Below are positions 1 through 7,681 of a stretch of 10,923 nucleotides of DNA, in pieces. The position numbers and the translations under genes are program-made. Within the stretch, counting starts at the first letter, position 1, and each line of letters starts with the position of its first letter. The stretch is from Methylorubrum extorquens. GTDB taxonomy: Bacteria > Pseudomonadota > Alphaproteobacteria > Rhizobiales > Beijerinckiaceae. Below the pieces are notes generated by a model. That model was given only the letters and a program-made list of their open reading frames with translations. It was not told where the DNA came from and made no database searches. The DNA lies in NCBI GenBank assembly GCA_019695455.1, contig JAEUAC010000443.1:1-10923 (forward strand), in the 5' to 3' direction.

Positions 1-1561
1 GCGGGTGATCGCCGTCGCCGGGCAAGAGGGCGGCTTCCACGACGGCGACCTGTGGATCGTCAACGATCCCTACCTCAGCGGCACCCATCTCAACGACGTG
101 GTGCTGGTGTCGCCGGTGTTCGTGGAGGGGCGGCTGTTCGCCCTGTTCGCCAACACCGGGCACTGGATGGACATGGGCGGCAGCGTGCCCGGCGGCTGGG
201 CGCCCTCGGCCACCGAGATCCACCAGGAAGGCATCATCATCCCGCCGCTGAAGCTGTTCGACCAGGGCCGCTACAACGAGGCGGTGGTGCGCATGATCAC
301 CGCCAACGTCCGCCTGCCGGAGCAGCTCAAGGGCGACCTGGCCGCCATGATCAACGTCTTCGCCATCGGCCGCCGCGGGCTCGACGCGCTGATCGGCAAG
401 TACGGCGAGGCGACGCTGCGCGGCTGCATCGCCGAGATGATGGACCGCTCGGAGCGCCAGATGCGCTCCTACATCGCCGAGATCCCCGACGGCACCTACG
501 CGGTCGAGGACTGGTTCGACAATGACGGCGTGGACGACGCCCGGCTGCGCGTCAGCCTGGCCGTCACCGTCGAGGGCTCCGGCCTGCACTTCGACTTCAC
601 CGGCACCGCGCCCACCTGCCGCGGCCCGATGAACATCTCCGACGGCACCACCATCTCGATGTGCCTGGTGGCGCTGAAGCACATCTTCCCCGAGGTGCCG
701 GTCAATGGCGGCGCCTTCCGCCCGGCGCGATTCACCATCCCGGCCAAGTCCATCCTCGCCGCCGAGTATCCCTCGCCGGTGGGCGGCACGACCGACGTGG
801 TGCAGCGCGTGGTGGACGTGGTGTTCGCCGCCCTGGCGCAGGCGATCCCGGCGCTGGTGCCGGCCGCACCCTTCGGCACCACCGGCGTCGCCACCGTCTC
901 CGGCCGCCGCGCCGACGTGAACGGCGTGCCCGGCAGCTACTACGTCGCCGTCTATCCCTATCCCGGCGGCTATGGCGCCAGCCGCGCCTCGGACGGGCTG
1001 GTCAACGGCACGCCGCCGGGCTCGATGGCGAAGTTCATGTCGGTCGAGATGTCGGAGCACCGCTATCCGCTGCGCTTCGAGCATTACGCGATCCGCGACG
1101 GCTCGGGCGGCGCCGGATTGCACCGGGGCGGCTGCGGATCGACCTACGCGTTCACGGCGCTCGGCGACTGCCTCGTGACGATCCTCGGCGATCGCGTCGA
1201 CCATCGGCCGCCCGGCATCGAGGGCGGCCTGCCGGCGGCGCCGAACGACGTGCGGCTGACGCTCGGCGGGCAGGAATGGATCCCGCCCTTCCGCTCCAAG
1301 GCCGAACGCGTCCCGCTCAAGGCCGGCGATTCGGTCTGCCTCTCGTCGCCGGGGGGAGGGGGCTACGGCGATCCGCTCGCGCGCGACCTCGCCGCGGTCG
1401 AGACGGACCTGAACGCGGGCTTCGTCGGCCGCCGCGACGCGGAGGACCTCTACGGCGTCGTGATCGCGGACGAGATCCGGCGCGGCGCGCATGTCCGCTA
1501 TCGGCTCGATCCCGAGGCGAGCGCCCGGTCGCGGCGGGACAAGGGCGGGACGGGGCGGTGA
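1..1561 (+). CDS. Hydantoinase B/oxoprolinase family subunit (HyuB-type), 5'-truncated by the window
   Basis: This is the C-terminal ~519 residues of a HyuB-type subunit. The family includes N-methylhydantoinase B, 5-oxoprolinase, and the acetone and acetophenone carboxylase subunits. These enzymes normally pair with a HyuA-type ATP-binding subunit for ATP-dependent ring opening or carboxylation in the cytoplasm. Family hallmarks visible are GDLWIVNDPYLSGTHLNDV near the visible start, PSPVGGTTDVVQRVVD in the middle, and the C-terminal glycine-rich PGGGGYGDPLARD. The frame is open from base 2, and a normal HyuB has about 70 more residues before the NDPY motif, so the true start lies upstream; the GTG at 5 is internal. 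HyuA is expected just upstream. The stop TGA (1559-1561) overlaps the next gene's GTG by 4 nt. Codon choice changes sharply near 1085-1145 (see findings). The family is secure; the substrate is unknown. Confidence 0.93.
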   Translation, partial: RVIAVAGQEGGFHDGDLWIVNDPYLSGTHLNDVVLVSPVFVEGRLFALFANTGHWMDMGGSVPGGWAPSATEIHQEGIIIPPLKLFDQGRYNEAVVRMITANVRLPEQLKGDLAAMINVFAIGRRGLDALIGKYGEATLRGCIAEMMDRSERQMRSYIAEIPDGTYAVEDWFDNDGVDDARLRVSLAVTVEGSGLHFDFTGTAPTCRGPMNISDGTTISMCLVALKHIFPEVPVNGGAFRPARFTIPAKSILAAEYPSPVGGTTDVVQRVVDVVFAALAQAIPALVPAAPFGTTGVATVSGRRADVNGVPGSYYVAVYPYPGGYGASRASDGLVNGTPPGSMAKFMSVEMSEHRYPLRFEHYAIRDGSGGAGLHRGGCGSTYAFTALGDCLVTILGDRVDHRPPGIEGGLPAAPNDVRLTLGGQEWIPPFRSKAERVPLKAGDSVCLSSPGGGGYGDPLARDLAAVETDLNAGFVGRRDAEDLYGVVIADEIRRGAHVRYRLDPEASARSRRDKGGTGR

Positions 1562-2367
1562 CGGAGGCGTCCGGCACCGGCTGGCTCGGCCTCTCCGACC
1601 GCATCGCGATCGTGACGGGAGCCGGCGGCGGCATCGGTCGCGCGACCGCGACGTCGCTCGCCGGCGCGGGGTGCCGCGTGGCCTGCCTGGACCTCGACGC
1701 CGACCGGGCGCGCGAGACCGCCGCCGGCATCGGCGTGCGGGCGCTCGCCGTCGCCTGCGACGTCTCCGACCCGGAGGCGGTGAACGCCGCGGCCGCGACG
1801 TGCCTCGCGGCGTTCGGCCCGGCCGACATCCTCGTCAACAATGCGGGGCTCCTTCGGCCGGGGCCGCTCGCGACCCTCGCGCCGGCGGAATGGAACGCGC
1901 TCCTCGCCGTCAACCTGACGGGCTACCTGCTCTGCGCGCAGGCCTTCGGCCGGCAGATGCGGGAGGCGGGCCGCGGCGGCTCGCTGGTCCATGTCGCCTC
2001 CATCGCGGCCCACCACGCGACGCCGTTCAGCGGTGCCTACAGCGTGGCGAAGGCCGGCATCGCCATGCTGTCCCGGCAGCTCGCCATCGAATGGGCGTCC
2101 GATCGCATCCGCTCGAACTGCGTCCATCCCGGCATGATCCGGACACCGCTCAGCGAGGCGTTCTACGAGCAGCCCGGCGCGAGCGAGACGCGGGCCGCCG
2201 TGATCCCGTCCGCCCGGATCGGCCGGCCCCAGGACATTGCCGAGGCGGTGCTGTTCCTGGCCTCGCCCCGCTCGGACTACGTCAACGGCGACGAGATCAC
2301 GGTCGACGGCGGCTACACGCGCAACGTCATGAGCCTGATCCCGCGCGCCGGCTACGGGAAGGGCTGA
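1558..2367 (+). CDS. Short-chain dehydrogenase/reductase (classical SDR), 269 aa
   Basis: This is a classical SDR oxidoreductase that interconverts an alcohol and a ketone with a nicotinamide cofactor. The cofactor motif TGAGGGIG is at residues 20-27 and NNAG at 94-97. The catalytic tetrad is complete: N119, S148, Y161 and K165 (YSVAK). An aspartate at the end of strand 2 (CLDLD, D45) favours NAD(H) over NADP(H), by family rule. The C-terminus has the usual YVNGDEITVDGGY. The GTG start at 1558 overlaps the hyuB stop as GTGA, which implies translational coupling; the first residues lead directly into the Rossmann fold, so no better start exists. The flavin monooxygenase starts 3 nt after the stop. 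In this setting it probably oxidises an alcohol intermediate before or after the monooxygenase step (inference). Substrate specificity cannot be assigned within this very broad family. Confidence 0.93.
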   Translation: MTEASGTGWLGLSDRIAIVTGAGGGIGRATATSLAGAGCRVACLDLDADRARETAAGIGVRALAVACDVSDPEAVNAAAATCLAAFGPADILVNNAGLLRPGPLATLAPAEWNALLAVNLTGYLLCAQAFGRQMREAGRGGSLVHVASIAAHHATPFSGAYSVAKAGIAMLSRQLAIEWASDRIRSNCVHPGMIRTPLSEAFYEQPGASETRAAVIPSARIGRPQDIAEAVLFLASPRSDYVNGDEITVDGGYTRNVMSLIPRAGYGKG

Positions 2368-2370
2368 ACC

Positions 2371-3672
2371 GTGCGGCGCATCGCGGTGATCGGGGCGGGA
2401 GCGGCGGGGCTGTGCTCGGCCAAGCACCTCAGGGAGCGGGGCTTCGCCGTCGCGGTCTTCGAACTCGGCAGCCGCATCGGCGGGCTCTGGGTCTACGAGA
2501 ACGACAACGGCACGAGCCCGGCCTACCGGTCGCTCCACCTGAACTCGGAGAACAGGGTCACGGCCTACCGGGACTTCCCGTTCCCGGACGGTTCCCCGCT
2601 CTACCCGGAACACGAGGCGGTCGCCCGCTACCTCGAGGCCTATGCGGACCGGTTCGGCATCCGGCCGCTGATCCGGTTCCGGTCCAGGGTCGAGGCCGTC
2701 GAGCCCGCGGGCGAGGGCTGGACGATCCGGCTCGCCGACGGCGCGAGCGAGCGCTTCGACGCCGTCGTCGTGGCCACGGGCCACCAGGGCGCGCCCAAGC
2801 ACCCGCCCTTCGCGCGCGACTTCGCGGGCGAGTACCTGCACGCCCACGCCTACCGGGAGCCCGAGCCGTTCCGCGGCAAGGACGTGCTCGTCGTGGGCGT
2901 CGGCAATTCCGCCTGCGACATCGCGGCCGACATCTGCACGGTCACGGCGTCCACCGTGATGGCGGCCCGCTCGCCCGTCCTGTTCATGCCGCGCATGTTC
3001 CTCGGGGTCCCGACCTCGCGCGTGCTCGGACGCATCGAGAAGCCCTGGATGCCGTGGGCCCTCCGCCGCAGGATCCGGGAATGGATCGCGCGGGTCGCGC
3101 ATGGCCGGATGGAGCAATGGGGCTTCGTCACCCCGACGAAGCGGACCCACCCGGCGGGGCATCATCTCCTCCTCGCGCAGTTCGTCTGGGGGCGGGTCCG
3201 CGCCAGGCCCGGCGTGCGCGCCGTCGTCGGCCGGGACGTCACGTTCACGGACGGATCGACGGAGCGCTTCGACGCCATGATCGCGGCGACCGGCTACGAC
3301 GTGGACCTGCCGTTCCTCGCCCCCGGCCTGTCCCCGGTCGCCGGGCATTGGCTCGACCTCTACCGCCGCGTCCTCAGCCCCGCCCATCCGGGCCTCTACT
3401 TCGTCGGCTTCTTCAACGTGACGGGCGGCGGCAACATCCGCATGATGGACGACCAGGCCGAGTGGGTGGCGGCCCTGGAGGCCGGGGAGGTGGACCGGCC
3501 CGGAGAGGCCGCCATGCGGGCCGACATCGCGGCGGAACGCGCCCGGATCGCGAGGCTCTATCCCGACAGCCCGCGCTACGGGCTCGAACTCGACCCGCGC
3601 GAGTACCGCGCGTCGCTCGCCGCGGAGCGCCGGCGCGGGACGCGCGCGGCGCGGGGGCGCCGAAGGTCTTAG
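2371..3672 (+). CDS. Flavin-containing monooxygenase (class B, FMO-like), 433 aa
   Basis: This is an FAD- and NAD(P)H-dependent monooxygenase that inserts one oxygen atom from O2 into an N, S or carbonyl substrate. The FAD motif GAGAAG is at residues 8-13. The FMO identifying motif F-x-G-x-x-x-H-x-x-x-Y-R is at 151-162, and the second dinucleotide motif GVGNSA at 176-181. An ATGYD motif is at 306-310. The DFPFP segment near residue 70 is also typical. Length fits bacterial FMOs (about 430-460 aa). The identifying motif ends in YR, not the WP of classical Baeyer-Villiger enzymes, so N- or S-oxygenation is the default reading, although some FMOs do perform Baeyer-Villiger chemistry. The GTG start at 2371 has GGGAAGGG (2356-2363) upstream. 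The C-terminal tail is arginine-rich and probably disordered. It looks co-transcribed with the SDR. Confidence 0.9.
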   Translation: MRRIAVIGAGAAGLCSAKHLRERGFAVAVFELGSRIGGLWVYENDNGTSPAYRSLHLNSENRVTAYRDFPFPDGSPLYPEHEAVARYLEAYADRFGIRPLIRFRSRVEAVEPAGEGWTIRLADGASERFDAVVVATGHQGAPKHPPFARDFAGEYLHAHAYREPEPFRGKDVLVVGVGNSACDIAADICTVTASTVMAARSPVLFMPRMFLGVPTSRVLGRIEKPWMPWALRRRIREWIARVAHGRMEQWGFVTPTKRTHPAGHHLLLAQFVWGRVRARPGVRAVVGRDVTFTDGSTERFDAMIAATGYDVDLPFLAPGLSPVAGHWLDLYRRVLSPAHPGLYFVGFFNVTGGGNIRMMDDQAEWVAALEAGEVDRPGEAAMRADIAAERARIARLYPDSPRYGLELDPREYRASLAAERRRGTRAARGRRRS

Positions 3673-3678
3673 GTGGAT

Positions 3679-3727
3679 CGGTCAGATGATGAGCTTGCGA
3701 ACGGTATGCAGGCTGCTAATCTGATCG
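3679..3727 (+). other. 49-nt predicted stem-loop (interrupted palindrome)
   Basis: The outer arms CGGTCAGAT (3679-3687) and ATCTGATCG (3719-3727) pair over 9 bp with one G-U. A 4x4 internal loop follows (3688-3691 and 3715-3718). The inner arms AGCTTGC (3692-3698) and GCAGGCT (3708-3714) pair over 7 bp with one G-U, around a 9-nt loop (3699-3707). It starts 7 nt after the monooxygenase stop. No T-run follows, so it is not a standard intrinsic terminator. It may be an RNA stability or processing hairpin, or a DNA operator palindrome. Confidence 0.5.
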
Positions 3728-3748
3728 CGAGCGGACGCAGAGCCGCGT

Positions 3749-3769
3749 GACGGGCCGCACACGCCCGTC
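3749..3769 (+). other. GC-rich 7-bp hairpin just upstream of the binding-protein ribosome site
   Basis: GACGGGC (3749-3755) and GCCCGTC (3763-3769) form a perfect 7-bp stem around a 7-nt loop, extendable by a T-G pair. It ends 6 nt before the AGGAGG ribosome-binding site. No T-tract follows. Hairpins at this position often protect mRNA ends or modulate translation; which applies here is inference. Confidence 0.4.
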
Positions 3770-3775
3770 GGTCGA

Positions 3776-3781
3776 AGGAGG
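3776..3781 (+). promoter_or_regulatory. Strong Shine-Dalgarno AGGAGG for the binding protein
   Basis: AGGAGG lies 6 nt before the ATG at 3788. It is the clearest ribosome-binding site in the window. This fits the need for the periplasmic binding protein to be made in excess over the membrane and ATPase subunits. Confidence 0.75.
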
Positions 3782-3787
3782 AACTGA

Positions 3788-5002
3788 ATGATCACGCGTC
3801 GCCTCGCCGGTCCCGCGGCCGCCCTCTTCGCCGTGCTCGCCATGCCGGCGCTCGCGCAGCAGCCCCTGCGCATCGGGGTCGTCAATCCCTTCACGGGGCC
3901 GCTCGCCCTGTACGGGGACGAGATGACCCGCGGCTACGAGATCGCGGCCGAGCAGGCGAACGCCAAGGGCGGGGTCCTCGGGCGGCAGATCGTGCTGGTC
4001 CGCGGCAGCGCCACGAACCCGCAGGAGGCGATCGCGGCGGTCGAGCAGCTGGTCGGGCGCGACAAGGTCGAGCTCCTTTCCGGGACCTACGTCACGGCCA
4101 TCTCGAACGCCGGCAGCGAGGCCGCGCTGAACAATTCCAAGCTCTACTGGGAGACGAACGCGCTCGCCAAGGACCTGACCGATCGCGGCCTGCCGAACTT
4201 CCTGCGGTCCGGCCCCGACAGCAACTCCTTCGCGCGCCGCTCCGTCGAGGGCGTGCTGCAGCTCGTCCAGCCGCGCCTCGCCAAGCCCGCGAAGGACCTG
4301 AAGATCTGGATCGAGCACGAGGATTCGGCCTTCGGAACCTCCATCGCCAAGGAGCAGGAGCGCCTGCTCAAGGAGGCCGGCATCACGCCGACCCTGTCCT
4401 CGCACAGCGCGCGGGCGGTGGATCTCTCCGACGCGATCCTGCGCGCCAAGAACGCCAATCCCGACCTCTGGCTGTCCACGGGCTACGTCATCGACCACAA
4501 CCTGCTGCTGCGCACCGCCCGGGAGCAGAGCTTCCGGCCGCCCGCCATGATGCTGGTCGGCACGGGCGACACCTTCGAGACGCTGGAGGCCGTCGGCAAG
4601 GAGTTCCTGAACGGGATCCTGCTCGTCTCCTACCCGCGCACCGACGTCGGCGAGAGCTACGGCCCGGGCGCGACGGCCTTCCTGAAGGCCTACCAGGCGA
4701 AGTACAGCCGCGACCCGATCGCTCCGCAGGCGATGAGCGCCTATGTCGGCTTCAAGATCATGCTGGAGGCCGTCGCGGCGGCCCGGTCCACCGAGTACGA
4801 GAAGGTCGTGGCGGCCGCGGCCGCCATGGACAAGCCGCTCGGGAGCTACGAGACCGGATACGGCGTGAAGTTCGACAAGACGATGCAGAACGTCCGGGCG
4901 CTGCCCCTCGTGGCGCAATGGCAGGACGGGACCGTCCGGGCCGTCTTCCCGGCGGAGGCCATCCCGCAGGGCGGCAAGGTGTTCGATCTCGGCCGGCGCT
5001 GA
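3788..5002 (+). CDS. HAAT-type ABC transporter substrate-binding protein (Peripla_BP_6, LivK-like), 404 aa
   Basis: This is the periplasmic receptor that captures the solute and delivers it to the LivHM-type permease. A Sec signal peptide is evident: basic n-region (ITRR), hydrophobic core at residues 7-19, and ALA-Q cleavage after residue 23. The mature protein begins QQPLRIGVVNPFTGPLALYG, the typical opening of type I branched-chain amino-acid binding proteins, with a Leu/Ile/Val-binding-like fold over about residues 27-385. Length is normal for the family. The ATG start is fixed by the signal peptide and the AGGAGG site. It heads a complete five-gene importer, with livH 27 nt downstream. 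HAAT binding proteins bind amino acids, amides, urea or aromatic acids. The enzymes next door suggest a ring compound or its open form (inference); the ligand is not predictable here. Confidence 0.93.
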   Translation: MITRRLAGPAAALFAVLAMPALAQQPLRIGVVNPFTGPLALYGDEMTRGYEIAAEQANAKGGVLGRQIVLVRGSATNPQEAIAAVEQLVGRDKVELLSGTYVTAISNAGSEAALNNSKLYWETNALAKDLTDRGLPNFLRSGPDSNSFARRSVEGVLQLVQPRLAKPAKDLKIWIEHEDSAFGTSIAKEQERLLKEAGITPTLSSHSARAVDLSDAILRAKNANPDLWLSTGYVIDHNLLLRTAREQSFRPPAMMLVGTGDTFETLEAVGKEFLNGILLVSYPRTDVGESYGPGATAFLKAYQAKYSRDPIAPQAMSAYVGFKIMLEAVAAARSTEYEKVVAAAAAMDKPLGSYETGYGVKFDKTMQNVRALPLVAQWQDGTVRAVFPAEAIPQGGKVFDLGRR

Positions 5003-5029
5003 TCCGGCTCCCGGACGGAGAATCGCCGG

Positions 5030-5920
5030 ATGGCCGATCTCGTCAACGTCGTCACGGTCGGGATCCTGCTCGGCGGGATCTACGCGCTCGTCAGCGTCGG
5101 GCTGAACCTCATCTTCGGCGTGATCCGCATCGTGAACTTCGCCCAGGGCGAGTTCGTGATGCTCGGCATGTACGGCGCCTATGCGGGCTACGCCTTCCTG
5201 CGGCTCGACCCCTACGTCTCGCTCCTCGTCCTGCTGCCGCTCTTCTTCCTGTTCGGCGCCGTGGTGCAGCGCCTGCTGCTCGCGCCGCTGCGCAACGAGC
5301 CGTCGATGCAGATCTTCGCGACGTTCGGCCTCCTCATGCTGATCGAGAACGTCGTCCTCGCGCTCACCCGGGGCACGGCCTACAGCGTGCCAAGCCCCGT
5401 CTCGCAGGCGGGCATCGGCCTCTTCGGGATCCAGGTCGGCGTGGTGCGCCTCATCGCGCTGGCGGCCGCGACCGCGGCGGCCGTCGGGCTCGGCCTCTTC
5501 CTCCGCAACACGATGCCCGGCCGTGCCATCCGGGCCGTCGCCCAGGACCGGGCGGCCGCGACGCTGATGGGCGTCGACGTGGAGCGGATCTACATGATCA
5601 CGTTCGGCATCGGCACCGCGCTCGCGGGCCTCGCCGGGTGTCTCCTCGCGCCGATCTACTCGCTCTCGCCCCAGATCGGCACGAGCTTCATCCTGCCCGC
5701 CTTCGCGGTCGTGGTGCTGGGCGGGCTCGGCAGCGTGCTCGGCGCCTATGTCGGCGGCTTCGTCGTCGGCCTCACGGAGGCGCTGGCCGGCTACTATCTG
5801 GATCCGGCTTTGAAATACGCGGTGATCTTCGGCGTGTTCGTCCTCGTCCTCATCGTCCGGCCGTCCGGCCTGTTCGGCAAGGTCGGCGCGGAAGAGGTCG
5901 GCCTCCGTGACCAGTCCTGA
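5030..5920 (+). CDS. livH: HAAT ABC transporter permease, LivH family, 296 aa
   Basis: This is an inner-membrane permease subunit that pairs with LivM to form the substrate channel. It is strongly hydrophobic, with about eight membrane segments. The family signature GLNLIFGVIRIVNFAQGEF lies near residues 24-42. The cytoplasmic coupling loop that contacts the ATPases (RNTMPGRAIRAVAQDR onward) spans about residues 159-187. The C-terminus carries the typical RPSGLFGK ending. Length is as expected. The ATG at 5030 has GGAG (5017-5020) 9 nt upstream. Its last 14 nt overlap the start of livM, so the two permeases are probably made in step. The symbol denotes family membership; leucine is not implied as the substrate. 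Confidence 0.93.
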   Translation: MADLVNVVTVGILLGGIYALVSVGLNLIFGVIRIVNFAQGEFVMLGMYGAYAGYAFLRLDPYVSLLVLLPLFFLFGAVVQRLLLAPLRNEPSMQIFATFGLLMLIENVVLALTRGTAYSVPSPVSQAGIGLFGIQVGVVRLIALAAATAAAVGLGLFLRNTMPGRAIRAVAQDRAAATLMGVDVERIYMITFGIGTALAGLAGCLLAPIYSLSPQIGTSFILPAFAVVVLGGLGSVLGAYVGGFVVGLTEALAGYYLDPALKYAVIFGVFVLVLIVRPSGLFGKVGAEEVGLRDQS

Positions 5921-6956
5921 CCTCGCGGCCGCGGCCGCTCCCCGCGACGCGGTGCCCCGGCGGAGCGCCGCGTCGCGGGTGAAGACCTTCGCGGGCGAAC
6001 TGCCCCTGGCGCTCCTGGTGCTCGGCCTGGTCGCGGGCCTGATCTGGGCCCTGTCGGGCGACAGCTTCGCGCTCAACATCCTGGCCACGACGCTCCTCTT
6101 CGCCGGGCTCGCCGGCGCCTGGAACATCATCGGCGGGTTCGGCGGCCAGTTCTCGCTCGCGCACAGCGTCTTCTTCGCCGTCGGCGCCTACACGACGGCC
6201 AACCTCTACCTGAAGCTCGGCATCTCGCCCTGGTTGGGCATCTGGGCGGCGGCCGCGCTCTCGGCCGCGGTCGCGGCGCTCGTCTCCTGGCCCGTGTTCC
6301 GGCTGCGCGGCCCGTTCTTCGCCATCGCCACCATGGCGTTCACGGAGGTCGCGCTCGCGATCGGCAACTACGCGGAGAGCCTGACGGGCGGGACGCGCGG
6401 CATGTCCATCCCGTTCCGGCTCGGGATCCAGAACATGATCTTCCGCGACAGGCTCTCCTACGCGCTGCTCATGTTCGGCTTCATGGCGCTGTCGCTCCTC
6501 GTGGTCGTGGCCGTGAACCGCTCGCGGCTCGGCTACTACCTGCAGGCCGTGCGCGACAACGAGCAGGCGGCGCGCGCCGCCGGGATCGGCGTGCTGCGGG
6601 TCAAGCTCACCGGCATGGCGATCAGCGCCGCCCTCACGGGAATCGGCGGCGGGCTCTTCTTCATGCAGGTCCGCGTGGCCGATCCGGCCGCGATGCTCTC
6701 GCTGTTCGAGTTCGGCGTGAAGTTCGCCCTCATCGCCCTGATCGGGGGGCTCGGGACGATCTACGGTCCGCTGCTCGGGGCGCTGGTCATCATCCCGCTC
6801 GAGAACTGGCTCCGGGCCGAGATCGGCGGCACGCTTCCGGGCGCGAACCTCATCGTGCTCAGCCTGTTCCTGATCGGGGCTGCCCTCTTCATGAAGCACG
6901 GCATCGTGGGCGTGGGCCGCGCCATCGCGGCGCGCGTGCGGAGGCCGCGGCCATGA
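5907..6956 (+). CDS. livM: HAAT ABC transporter permease, LivM family, 349 aa
   Basis: This is the second inner-membrane permease subunit and partner of LivH. A basic cytoplasmic N-terminal stretch of about 30 residues precedes multiple membrane helices. The family segment GAWNIIGGFGGQFSLAHSVF is near residue 70. The coupling loop after the middle helices is at about residues 204-235 (NRSRLGYYLQAVRDNEQAARAAGI). The C-terminal GPLLGALVIIPLENWL is also typical. The GTG start at 5907 lies inside the end of livH (14-nt overlap) and is preceded by GAAGAGG at suitable spacing; no ATG lies before the first membrane helix. The stop overlaps livG as ATGA. Length is typical for LivM. Confidence 0.92.
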   Translation: MTSPDLAAAAAPRDAVPRRSAASRVKTFAGELPLALLVLGLVAGLIWALSGDSFALNILATTLLFAGLAGAWNIIGGFGGQFSLAHSVFFAVGAYTTANLYLKLGISPWLGIWAAAALSAAVAALVSWPVFRLRGPFFAIATMAFTEVALAIGNYAESLTGGTRGMSIPFRLGIQNMIFRDRLSYALLMFGFMALSLLVVVAVNRSRLGYYLQAVRDNEQAARAAGIGVLRVKLTGMAISAALTGIGGGLFFMQVRVADPAAMLSLFEFGVKFALIALIGGLGTIYGPLLGALVIIPLENWLRAEIGGTLPGANLIVLSLFLIGAALFMKHGIVGVGRAIAARVRRPRP

Positions 6957-7681
6957 CCGCTCCCCTTCTCAGCGTGCGCGGCGTGTCGAAGCGCTTCGGC
7001 GGCCTCCTGGCCGTGAACGACGTCTCGTTCGACATGGTGCCGGGCGAGCTCGTCAGCATCATCGGGCCGAACGGCGCCGGCAAGACGACGCTCTTCAACC
7101 TCCTCACGGGGCAACTCGCGCCGACCGCCGGCGCGGTCGTGCTGGACGGCCACGACATCTCCCGGCTGTCGCCCAACCGGCGGGCGCGGCTGGGGCTCGG
7201 CCGCACCTTCCAGATCTCGCAGACGCTCACGTCGCTCACGGTCATCGAGAACGTCATGGTCGGGGCCTTCCTGCACCGGCGCGGGCTGCGGCGCGCGGCG
7301 GAGCGCGCCGAGGAGGTGCTGCACCTCGTCGGCCTGCACGACCGGGCCGCCATCCGGGCCGGCACGCTCACGCTGAGCGAGCGCCGCCGGCTCGAGGTGG
7401 CGCGCGCGCTCGCGCTGGAGCCGCGGGTGGTCCTCCTCGACGAGGTGATGGCCGGCCTCAATCCGACGGAGGTCGGCGAGGTCGTCGACCTCGTCGAGAG
7501 GCTGCACGGCGAAGGCCACACGTTCCTGGTCATCGAGCACAACCTCAAGGTCGTGCGCCGCTTCGCGCGCCGCGTGATCGTGATCGAGCGCGGCGCGAAG
7601 CTCGTCGAGGGCACGGCCGAGGAGGTGCTGAGCGATCCCCGCGTCGTCGAGGCCTATGTCGGACGGAAGCGCGCCGCATGA
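6953..7681 (+). CDS. livG: HAAT ABC transporter ATP-binding protein, LivG family, 242 aa, degenerate signature motif
   Basis: This is one of the two cytoplasmic ATPases powering the importer. Walker A GPNGAGKT is at residues 38-45, Q-loop Q87, Walker B VVLLDE at 159-164, and switch histidine H196 (VIEHN). The ABC signature, normally LSxGxxQ or LAYGDQ in this family, is LTLSERRR (139-146), so the conserved glycine is replaced by serine. The D-loop region reads DEVMAGLNP rather than the usual DEPxAGLNP. From memory, similar LTL-type motifs occur in a LivG subgroup, so this is probably a clade trait rather than a defect. Start (ATGA with livM) and stop (ATGA with livF) are both coupled. Everything else looks intact. 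Confidence 0.92.
   Translation: MTAPLLSVRGVSKRFGGLLAVNDVSFDMVPGELVSIIGPNGAGKTTLFNLLTGQLAPTAGAVVLDGHDISRLSPNRRARLGLGRTFQISQTLTSLTVIENVMVGAFLHRRGLRRAAERAEEVLHLVGLHDRAAIRAGTLTLSERRRLEVARALALEPRVVLLDEVMAGLNPTEVGEVVDLVERLHGEGHTFLVIEHNLKVVRRFARRVIVIERGAKLVEGTAEEVLSDPRVVEAYVGRKRAA

Larger units (their letters stand above)
3673..3787 (+). promoter_or_regulatory. Intercistronic leader between the monooxygenase and the ABC importer
   Basis: This 115-nt gap holds no gene and is the most AT-rich piece of the window. It contains two stem-loops (3679-3727 and 3749-3769), listed separately, and ends in a strong Shine-Dalgarno. A weak sigma-70-like pair, TTGCGA (3695-3700) and TAATCT (3717-3722) with a 16-bp spacer, lies inside the first hairpin; it matches consensus at only 4/6 and 3/6 positions. 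The region could be an independent promoter and leader for the transporter operon, or a processing or stability element inside one long transcript. The sequence alone does not decide. Confidence 0.45.

Noticed and set aside
1498..3387. Minus-strand open frame of about 630 codons opposite the SDR and FMO
   Set aside because: Same GC-driven antisense effect; the SDR and FMO motifs on the plus strand are complete and their spacing is operon-like.
3647..3662. CGGCGC-GGGG-GCGCCG hairpin at the end of the FMO gene as an intrinsic terminator
   Set aside because: The 6-bp stem lies within coding sequence and is followed by AAGGTCTTAGG with no T-run. Such short GC hairpins are expected by chance at this base composition.
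3716..6130. Very long open frame on the minus strand opposite the binding protein and livH (about 800 codons)
   Set aside because: It is a shadow of GC-rich coding sequence. Its translation is Arg/Glu/Asp/His-rich low-complexity protein without any family motif, while the plus-strand genes have clear domains and overlaps.
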